A program made the position numbers and the translations under genes. Shown here piece after piece: positions 25,360 through 31,842 of a DNA stretch of 64,000 nt. Under the pieces are notes generated by a model. That model was not told where the DNA came from. It saw nothing but the letters and a program-made list of their open reading frames with translations, and did no database searches. Within the stretch, counting starts at the first letter, position 1. Each line of letters begins with the position of its first letter. This DNA comes from Hymenobacter sp. UV11 (GTDB lineage Bacteria > Bacteroidota > Bacteroidia > Cytophagales > Hymenobacteraceae). The DNA is taken from assembly GCF_004684095.1 (NCBI RefSeq), contig NZ_SRII01000002.1:248692-312691 (forward strand), written 5' to 3'.

Positions 25360-25776
25360 ATGAATCCTCGTTTACAGCAAACGCTTTATTTTGAAAGTTT
25401 GGCCGGCCGGCTCTATTATCATACGGCGGGCTACGTGCGCCTGGCCTGGGCCCCCGAGCGCCTGCCGCTGCCTGTTATTATGGCCTACTACGAGCAGGTT
25501 TTGGCACTACTGCGCAGCACCGATTGCCGCCGCATCTTGTCCGAGCACGGCCAGCGCGCGCCCTTATCGGCCGAGGCCCAGGCCTGGATTACGACCAACT
25601 GGATACCCCGCGCCATGAGCCTGGCCCACACCCGGCACTGTGCCATCGTGGAAGGCGCCAACCCGCTGCACCGCCTGTCTACGCAGTCGGTGGTGAGCGC
25701 CTCCCCCGCGGGGTTCGTATTCAAGCGATTAGACAATTTTCCCGATGCCGAAGCCTGGCTGCTGGGGGTGGTGTAG
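25360..25776 (+). CDS. STAS/SpoIIAA-like hypothetical protein
   Basis: The 138-residue cytosolic protein starts at ATG 25360 right after a -7 box. It has the order strand (TLYFESLAGRLYYHT), WAPERLPLPVIMAYYEQVLALLRST helix, CRRILSEHGQRAPLSAEAQAWITTNWIPRAM and a final FKRLDNFPDAEAWL, which parallels the gene at 9779-10219. The pair appears to be part of a lineage-specific paralogous family. It is divergent from the polyamine-type operon. Function unknown. Confidence 0.55.
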   Translation: MNPRLQQTLYFESLAGRLYYHTAGYVRLAWAPERLPLPVIMAYYEQVLALLRSTDCRRILSEHGQRAPLSAEAQAWITTNWIPRAMSLAHTRHCAIVEGANPLHRLSTQSVVSASPAGFVFKRLDNFPDAEAWLLGVV

Positions 25777-25817
25777 GAGCGCGGGCTTTCCAGATTGCGC
25801 TCCTCGCTGGCGCACCT

Positions 25818-25863
25818 TAAGACAAAACAAGCCCGGCCGATTGGCCGGGCTTGTTTTGTCTTA
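25818..25863. terminator. Perfect bidirectional hairpin terminator
   Basis: TAAGACAAAACAAGCCCGGCC (25818-25838) pairs without mismatch with 25843-25863. It lies between the STAS-like gene and the convergent metallopeptidase gene. Confidence 0.85.
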
Positions 25864-25869
25864 GCGCAG

Positions 25870-25911
25870 TTCCCGAGTCGGCACCAGCCAATCTATATAC
25901 GGACCTGGGAA
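25870..25911. repeat. Short dispersed inverted repeat, copy 2
   Basis: TTCCCGAGTC... to ...GACCTGGGAA, with the inner GCACCAGCCAATCT, is the second copy of the element at 3760-3801. It lies between the terminator and the stop codon of the metallopeptidase. Confidence 0.6.
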
Positions 25912-25939
25912 TCGCTCCAGGTCCTGGGCTGGCGCTGGC

Positions 25940-28405
25940 TTATTGCTTCACGAAGCGCTGCACAAAAGTGTGCTGGCCATCGCTGGCGCGCAGCAGGTAG
26001 AGGCCACCGGCCAGGCCCGACACGTCGAGCTGGCCCTGGCCCTGGTAGCGGGCAGTATTTACCGTTTTACCCAAGGCATCAAGCACTTCCACGCTGGTCA
26101 GCTCCGCATTAGAGCTGAGCGATAGGGTCAGCACCGAGGCGGCCGGGTTGGGATAGAGGCTCAGCACCGCGTCGCCGCTGAGGGTGGCGGCGGTGGGGCC
26201 GGTGAGGGTAGTGGGCGTAGCCGCAATGGCCGCGCCGCCCGTGATGTTGAGGGTATAATCCTCCGTTTCGCCGTAGCTGTAGGTGCCGCAGCTGGTGGTG
26301 GCGCTGGCATCGCTCATAAGCACGCGCAGGCGGGTGCTGCCGCTCTTGGCCGAGGCGGGCACCGTGAAGGTGCTGCTGAGGGTAGCCGCGCTGCTGCTGC
26401 TGCCGCTCACCACCAGCTCGCCAGCGTCGGTGAACACCCCGTTCTGGTTGTAGTCGATGTACACTTTCCAGTTCTCGGTGTAGGCCGAGCCCGTGAAGCC
26501 GGCCGAGAAGCTGATGGTCTGGCTGCTGCCGGCGGCCACGCTGGTGCTGCTGGCCGTGCCGTTGTAGTAGCCGCCATCGGCGCCGCTGGTGCGGGCAATG
26601 CTACCCAGCTTCACGTAGTCGATATACTCATAGCTCTGGCTGGTACCCTTGCTGGCGCAGTAGCTGGTGGTGGCGGGGGGGGTAGGGGTGGTGCCGCCGT
26701 AGGCCGCGCCCACGCCCACCGCGTACCAGGCGTTGGTCACGGCCTGGGTCTGGGTCGAGGTGGCACCAAACAGGTCAGTGGCCGCCTGAATGGCGTAGGT
26801 GCGGGCGTTGGCGTAGGTCGAGGAGGCCGTCATGTACACGCTTTCCATGCGGAAGGTGATTTTGGCGGCATCGGTCAGGCCCAGGGCGGCTACTGAGAAG
26901 CTCTGGCTCTTCTCGTTGGTGCCGGTTTTGCCCACGCTGATGAGGTAGTACCAGTAGTTGAGTACGCCCGAGTTGGTGTGCACACCGCCGTTGTCGCTGG
27001 TGCCGGTGTACCAGTTGGTGCCCTTGTAATAAGCGGGCTGGCCGTACTGGCCGGGGTTGCTCATCGAGCGCAGCGCGCCGCCGGCCTTCATGATGTCCTC
27101 GCCAATGTCCCAGGTCGATTTGGTCAGTCCCAGCTTGTCGGAGGTGTACTTCTCCACGCTGGCGCCCCAGATGTCGGACAGCCCCTCGTTCATGGCGCCG
27201 CTCTCGTTGGAATACGTCAGGTTGGCCGTTTTTTCGCACACCGCGTGGCCAATTTCGTGGCCGCACACGTCGAGTGCCGTCAGGGGCTTGAAGGTGCTGG
27301 CGCCGTCGCCGTAGGTCATTACCGAGCCGTTCCAGTAGGCATTTTCGTAACCCGCGCCGCCGGGCACGTCGTCGTAGTGCACGTAGCTCTTGATTTTGGC
27401 GCCCGCGTTGTCGTAGCTGTTGCGGGCGTGCACGCCCTTCCAGTAGTCGTAGGTGCTTTGGGCGCCGAAGTGCGCGTCGCCGGCCACGTTGTCGTAGGTG
27501 GCGTTGTTGTACTCGGTGGCCGTCCAGTTGTTGTCCGCATCCACGAAGTCGGTGGCGGCGGTGTAGCTGTTACCCTTCTTGCAGTTGTAGGTTTCGATGC
27601 CGCTGCCGCGGGTGTATTCGCGCAGGTGGTAGCCGCCGGTAGCGGTTTCATCGGCCAGCGAGCGAGTGCCGCTGTAGGCGGTTGCAAACGTGGCCGTGCC
27701 GCCCGTGGCGTGCTTGATAATGGCATCGCGCAGCACCACGTCGCCGGTGTGGGCGTTCACGTAGTAGTAGGCGCGGCTCACCGGCAGCTGGGCGTAAATG
27801 TTGAATTTCCAGGCCAGCACCAGCGGGCCGGTATTGTCGGTGCTTTGGCGGTTGTCGCGCACCAGCACCAGCTCGCCCTGCGGGCGGTAGGTAGCGGCGG
27901 CATTGTCGGTTTGCTGCTTCAGGCCGGCTTCCTCCTGGGCGTCCTGCCACATGTATTTTTTGGCGCTTACCAGGGCCAGGGCGCGGTTCAGGGCCGCGTC
28001 GGCGCTCAGCGTGGGCGTCACGCTCAGGGCACCGGTTTTCTCAAAGTCGCCGCTCAGGCTTTCGAGCTGGCCACCGCGCGAGTGGGCAGTGTACGTGGCG
28101 TGCTCCACTTTTACGCCCTTATAATACTGCTCAAACTGCTGGTGGCTGAAGCCCAGCTGGTCGGTGGTGAGCTGGGCGGGCAGCAGCTGGTCGTCGGTGC
28201 CCAGCGCGAGCTGCTGGCGGATAACCTGGGCACTTTCGGCGGCCCGCAGGTTGGCCCGGCCGGCTACCGAAAACTCGATGAGGGTAGGCTGGCCGTCGAG
28301 ACCCAGCTCTTTTTTGGCTACCTGGCCGCTCTGCGCGCTGGCCAGGTTTGGAAACAAGGCGGCGCTCAGAACTAGCCACGCGCCTGCATGGTACTTGTGC
28401 AACAT
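25940..28405 (-). CDS. Secreted M4 (thermolysin-like) metallopeptidase with GEVED and T9SS sorting domains
   Basis: The 821-residue precursor has a signal peptide (LVLSAALFPNLASAQ), an FTP/PepSY propeptide up to about residue 240, and an M4 catalytic domain with H383-E384-x-x-H387 and third zinc ligand E407 (NEGLSDIWG). The spacing of 24 residues is as in thermolysin. A GEVED domain follows (YIDYNQNGVFTDAGELV, GETEDYTLNI), and a type A sorting domain ends the protein (LSLYPNPAASVLTLSL, FVQRFVKQ). It should be matured by autoproteolysis and released by the type IX system to digest external protein. Transcribed alone. Confidence 0.93.
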   Translation of the reverse strand: MLHKYHAGAWLVLSAALFPNLASAQSGQVAKKELGLDGQPTLIEFSVAGRANLRAAESAQVIRQQLALGTDDQLLPAQLTTDQLGFSHQQFEQYYKGVKVEHATYTAHSRGGQLESLSGDFEKTGALSVTPTLSADAALNRALALVSAKKYMWQDAQEEAGLKQQTDNAAATYRPQGELVLVRDNRQSTDNTGPLVLAWKFNIYAQLPVSRAYYYVNAHTGDVVLRDAIIKHATGGTATFATAYSGTRSLADETATGGYHLREYTRGSGIETYNCKKGNSYTAATDFVDADNNWTATEYNNATYDNVAGDAHFGAQSTYDYWKGVHARNSYDNAGAKIKSYVHYDDVPGGAGYENAYWNGSVMTYGDGASTFKPLTALDVCGHEIGHAVCEKTANLTYSNESGAMNEGLSDIWGASVEKYTSDKLGLTKSTWDIGEDIMKAGGALRSMSNPGQYGQPAYYKGTNWYTGTSDNGGVHTNSGVLNYWYYLISVGKTGTNEKSQSFSVAALGLTDAAKITFRMESVYMTASSTYANARTYAIQAATDLFGATSTQTQAVTNAWYAVGVGAAYGGTTPTPPATTSYCASKGTSQSYEYIDYVKLGSIARTSGADGGYYNGTASSTSVAAGSSQTISFSAGFTGSAYTENWKVYIDYNQNGVFTDAGELVVSGSSSSAATLSSTFTVPASAKSGSTRLRVLMSDASATTSCGTYSYGETEDYTLNITGGAAIAATPTTLTGPTAATLSGDAVLSLYPNPAASVLTLSLSSNAELTSVEVLDALGKTVNTARYQGQGQLDVSGLAGGLYLLRASDGQHTFVQRFVKQ

Positions 28406-29002
28406 AGAATGTTGGTTTGGAAAAGGAGAAAAAGGATAGAGTTGCCCGAAGGCGGCGCAAGGTAGGAAAACTGCCTAAACTCTCTCCATTTTTTAAAAAT
28501 GAATTTACAGTGAAGAAAAATTGCCGCCCATCAGCTTGATAACCAGTTGAATTTCGCGAATTGCTCATTCATTGCTCATTTCTGCTTGAGCCAATGCACT
28601 TTCCGTCAAGCCGCTTGCTGATGGGGCCCTACCCCCTGCTCAGCCCTACAAGCCACCGCTGGAATTGTAAGGAGAATAAATAGTATAATTACAAGCATAT
28701 CAATTTTGTAAAAAGCCAAAATTTTATACGTTTTAGGGAATTTTCAAGCCGCTCAGTATCACCGTTTCTCCACGCCCCGGCAGCATTTGCCAGGGGTGCC
28801 GGCTCTCGTTGAGGCTAAAAAAGATGTCGAGAGTGGTGATGACGAGCCGCGCCCGCCGCCTACCCGCCACATCTCCGCTTGCATTGCCCAGCAGCACACC
28901 CCCGATGGCCCCGGCGCGTAACTAACCTCCAGCGGTAGTCGTTACGGCACGGTGCTTGTCTACCGGCCTTTCAACCCATTGACCTTAGCTGCACTTTCAC
29001 TC
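28406..29002. other. Intergenic region between divergent envelope genes
   Basis: The first part is the leader of the metallopeptidase gene; CAAGGTA near 28458 gives TACCTTG on the minus strand, close to a -7 box. 28670-28740 is AT-rich and may hold a promoter. A minus-strand open stretch at about 28736-28921 encodes some 60 residues without a start codon and may be a gene remnant. No functional gene was recognised. Confidence 0.4.
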
Positions 29003-29521
29003 ATGAAAAATTATCGTTTTTTCCTCAGCTTCCTGCTGCTGGCCGCCGTACTAGTCAGCACATCATTCACCGCCCAGGCGCAGCGCCGCTTCAGCCCGCA
29101 GGCCAAGGGCGCCGTTATTGGCGGGGGTGGCGGCGCCATTCTGGGGGCCGTTATCAACAAGCGCAACCGGGCCGTGGGCGGCGTTATCGGGGGTGTGGTA
29201 GGTGCCGGTGCCGGCTATGCAGTAGGCAAGCACATCGACAATAACCAGAAAAAACGCGCCGCCGCTGCCGCTGAGGCCGAGCGCGTAGCCGCCAACCGCG
29301 CGGCCGCTGCCCACCGCGCCGCCGTGGCCAGCCGCACCACTACCACCCGCGAAACGGTGGTGCGCAACAGCTTTGGCCCCGCTACGGCGGCCCCTGCGGC
29401 ATTGGTGGCCGCGCCGGCCGGCTCGCTCAGCGCCTCCAATACCAGCTACCTGCCTAACCAGGCCCCGGCAGACCCGGCCAACCCCTACGGCAGCACCGCC
29501 TACCGCCAGCGCAGCTGGTAG
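29003..29521 (+). CDS. Glycine-zipper (YMGG-like) envelope protein
   Basis: From ATG 29003 the protein has 172 residues with a signal peptide (FLSFLLLAAVLVSTSFTAQAQ). Residues about 35-75 are a glycine zipper (AVIGGGGGAILGAVINKRNRAVGGVIGGVVGAGAGYAVG) typical of YMGG/Gly-zipper proteins that insert in or associate with membranes. An Ala/Arg-rich helix follows, and a Pro/Ser-rich tail ends RQRSW. Exact function unknown. Followed by a hairpin and then a lipoprotein gene in the same direction. Confidence 0.7.
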   Translation: MKNYRFFLSFLLLAAVLVSTSFTAQAQRRFSPQAKGAVIGGGGGAILGAVINKRNRAVGGVIGGVVGAGAGYAVGKHIDNNQKKRAAAAAEAERVAANRAAAAHRAAVASRTTTTRETVVRNSFGPATAAPAALVAAPAGSLSASNTSYLPNQAPADPANPYGSTAYRQRSW

Positions 29522-29543
29522 CGAACCGCCTTTGTTTCTCTTT

Positions 29544-29580
29544 GCCAAAGCCCAGGCCGCCCGGTCTGGGCTTTTGGTTT
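29544..29580 (+). terminator. Intrinsic terminator after the glycine-zipper gene
   Basis: CAAAGCCCAG and CTGGGCTTTTG pair around GCCGCCCGGT, followed by GTTTG. It starts about 23 bases after the stop at 29521. Confidence 0.7.
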
Positions 29581-29611
29581 GCTTCATCCTCTTTCTCTAA
29601 ACACCTGATTT

Positions 29612-30118
29612 ATGCGTATTTCCCTTTCGCGCCTCGTGCTGCTGGGCGCCCTGCCGCTGCTGGCAGCCTGCGGCAGCAACACTACTACTCCCGCCGCCGC
29701 CGATACTGCCACTGCACAGGCCGCTACCCCCACCAGCGCCGCCGACCTCGACCGCGCCTTTATCACGGCCTGGAACAACAAAGACCTCGAAAAAACCCTC
29801 GGCTACCTCGCCGACGATGTGCAGTTTTTGCAGGGCAGCGCCCACTTCAGCGGCAAGGCCGAGGTGAGCGACAAATGGGTGCGCGCTACGCAGTCCTCCA
29901 TCAACAATCTCAAAACCAGCACTGTCAGCTCGACCAGCACCGATAAGCTGGCCTACGAGGCCGGCACGTTTTCGGTCGATGTGCAGGCTGCCGGCCCCGG
30001 CCAGCCCGCCGGCTACGGCGAGGGCAACTTCCTGCTGCTGTGGAAGCCCGCCGCCGATGGCACCTGGAAGCTGAGCTATGCCCAGCTCGAAGACCTGCCC
30101 GTGCAGCGCCGCAACTAG
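29612..30118 (+). CDS. SnoaL/DUF4440-like lipoprotein
   Basis: The 168-residue protein has a lipobox (LGALPLLAAC, lipid cysteine at residue 21), a short Thr/Ala linker and an NTF2-like domain at about 45-165 (LDRAFITAWNNKDLEKTLGYLADDVQFLQG, ending LLLWKPAADGTWKLSYAQLEDL). The domain is the cone-shaped ligand pocket of SnoaL/DUF4440 proteins; no catalytic pair could be assigned. It is tethered in the envelope. Similar lipoproteins are frequent in the Bacteroidota. Confidence 0.75.
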   Translation: MRISLSRLVLLGALPLLAACGSNTTTPAAADTATAQAATPTSAADLDRAFITAWNNKDLEKTLGYLADDVQFLQGSAHFSGKAEVSDKWVRATQSSINNLKTSTVSSTSTDKLAYEAGTFSVDVQAAGPGQPAGYGEGNFLLLWKPAADGTWKLSYAQLEDLPVQRRN

Positions 30119-30141
30119 CCGCGGGGCGGTTACTTTTGAGC

Positions 30142-30184
30142 GCAACCGAAAGCCGCTGGCCGCCCGCCAGCGGCTTTCGGTTGC
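30142..30184. terminator. Hairpin terminator after the NTF2-like lipoprotein gene
   Basis: GCAACCGAAAGCCGCTGGC (30142-30160) pairs exactly with 30166-30184 around CGCCC. Confidence 0.8.
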
Positions 30185-30228
30185 CTGACCCTACCCACCT
30201 CCCGCGCCGCGAAGCGCCTTCCCTACCC

Positions 30229-30864
30229 ATGATTTCGACCGCCGACTACGCCGCCCTACCCCCCGCCGCCGACCTCCAGCGCCTCTGCAAGGCCCTGGCC
30301 GCGCTCGACGCCATCAACTCGCCCGACTGGGAATACCGCTACTATTCCTACAACCCGGCCTGGGGCGAGGACGAGCAGATGCTCGAAATGCGCGACGGTG
30401 AGGGCGACCAGATGCTGGTGCTGTTCCGGCCCGAGGGCTGCGTTATTAACGGCTATTTGCACGAATACGACCAGCCCGACAAGGCCCAGGTGACGCGCGG
30501 CCTGCCCGACGCGTTCGACGATTTTATGTTTGGCGAGCCGGTGGCGTCCATCGGCACCACGTTTTGCCTCTGGTACACGCCGGCCCACGGCTGGCAGCGC
30601 GGCGTGGTCGAAAACGAGGACGACGGCTCCGAGGAACTGCTCTATATCTTTGACAACCAGCCCGCCACCTACGCCGAGTGGGCCACCGAGTACTACACCG
30701 ACGAAAGCGACAAAAAGCCCGTAACGCCCGAAGCCGTGGCCCCCTTCTACCGCAACGAGCCCGCCACCAAAGCCGCCGTGCTGGCCCTGGTAGATGAGGT
30801 AGAAGACTGGCTGCCGCTGGCCACCGACTTGCAGGAAATCGCCTACCCCTACAGCTTCAGTTGA
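30229..30864 (+). CDS. Acidic cytosolic hypothetical protein
   Basis: The 211-residue product starts at ATG 30229 (MISTADYAALPPAADLQRL). It is acidic and aromatic-rich, with WEYRYYSYNPAWGEDEQMLEMRDGEGDQMLVLF, a likely beta hairpin, then INGYLHEYDQP and a C-terminal ALVDEVEDWLPLATDLQEIAYPYSFS. No signal peptide or membrane segment. I do not recognise the family. Its composition is reminiscent of immunity-type proteins, but no toxin gene is adjacent, so no function is assigned. Confidence 0.55.
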   Translation: MISTADYAALPPAADLQRLCKALAALDAINSPDWEYRYYSYNPAWGEDEQMLEMRDGEGDQMLVLFRPEGCVINGYLHEYDQPDKAQVTRGLPDAFDDFMFGEPVASIGTTFCLWYTPAHGWQRGVVENEDDGSEELLYIFDNQPATYAEWATEYYTDESDKKPVTPEAVAPFYRNEPATKAAVLALVDEVEDWLPLATDLQEIAYPYSFS

Positions 30865-30867
30865 GTG

Positions 30868-30944
30868 TAGCGCGAACGTTGTAGTTCGCGTCCCGAACGA
30901 GCCGTTGGGGCAGCGCGGAAACGCGAACTACAAAGTTTGCGCTA
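30868..30944. repeat. Imperfect inverted repeat between two genes
   Basis: TAGCGCGAACGTTGTAGTTCGCG (30868-30890) pairs with 30922-30944 with two mismatches. It begins three bases after a stop codon and ends ten bases before the next start, so it may act as terminator and also shape the next leader. Confidence 0.65.
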
Positions 30945-30954
30945 CTTTCAGCGT

Positions 30955-31842
30955 ATGCGCACCCTTCTTCTGTTGCTAGCCGGCTGGCTGCTGGCCCTAC
31001 CCCTGCTGGCGCAGCCCACGCCGCCGGCCTTCGTCGTGGTGCCGCTGGGCGTGAAGGGCGGCCTGGCCGAAGGCAACCTTTCGGCCTACCTCGTGGCAGC
31101 GGCCGGCAGCTCCGATTTCATTGCCCTCGATGCCGGCAGCCTGCGCCCCGGCGCCGAAAAAGCCGTGGCCAACCACGTGTTTACCAGCTCGGTAGAAAAA
31201 GTGATGCGGCAGTCCATAAAGGGCTACTGCATCTCGCACCCGCACCTCGACCACATGGCCGGCCTGCTGCTGAATGCCCCCGACGACGCGCCGAAGCCCA
31301 TCTACGCCCTGCCCGCCTGCCTGGCCACCATGCAAAACGACTACTTCAACTGGCGTGCCTGGCCCAACTTCGCCGATGGGGGTAGGGCCCCGGCGCTGGG
31401 CAAGTACCAGCTGCGCGCGCTGGTGCCGGGCCAGGCCACGCCGCTGGCGGGCACCGCGCTCAACGTGCAGGCCTTCGTGCTCAGCCACGGGCCGGGCACT
31501 CCGAGCACCGCCTTTCTGGTGCGCAGCCACAACAGCTACCTGCTGTACCTGGGCGACACCGGGGCCGACGACGTGGAGCAGTCGCACTGCCTGCGCGACC
31601 TCTGGCAGGCGGTGGCGCCGCTGGTGCGGGCGCACCGGCTCCGGGCCGTTTTCATCGAGGCGCCCTACCCCCCATGCCCCGCCCCGAACTGCTCTTCAAC
31701 GGCAACCAAACCGTGCGCTGGCGACCCGCGGCTGGGGCGTGGCCGGGGGGTGGGGGGTAGGGGAGGAGGAGGTGCCCGCTGGTGCGTAGCTTCGGCATTC
31801 ACTTGGCCAACCGTGTGCTTCGCCTGGCCTGTTTGGTTATGA
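30955..31842 (+). pseudogene. Class II cyclic-nucleotide phosphodiesterase-like MBL protein with broken 3' end
   Basis: Residues 1-20 form a signal peptide (MRTLLLLLAGWLLALPLLAQ). The next 215 residues match the class II (CpdP-type) cAMP phosphodiesterase fold: VVPLGVKGGLAEGNLSAYLV, the metal motif H95-P-H97-L-D99-H100 in GYCISHPHLDHMAGLLL, and YLLYLGDTG. After FIEAPYP the frame becomes low-complexity (Gly/Arg-rich). The expected continuation (RPELLFNG, matching the family's LLFG) is readable in another frame directly after CCCTACCCCCC at about 31664. A G-rich tract then replaces the remaining C-terminal part. The enzyme is therefore probably inactive, unless the frameshift is a sequencing error. 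Confidence 0.65.

Noticed and set aside
26978..28375. 465-codon plus-strand open frame opposite the M4 peptidase
   Set aside because: Exact antisense of a well-supported gene, with Val/Gly/Ala-rich sequence and no domain.
28566..28600. Tandem-looking CATTGCTCATT words and other short direct repeats considered as a CRISPR remnant
   Set aside because: There is no regular repeat-spacer structure and no cas gene anywhere in the window.
28736..28921. Short minus-strand frame (about 60 residues, with FFSLNESRHPWQMLPG)
   Set aside because: No start codon after the upstream stop and no family recognised; it may be a remnant, but this cannot be supported.
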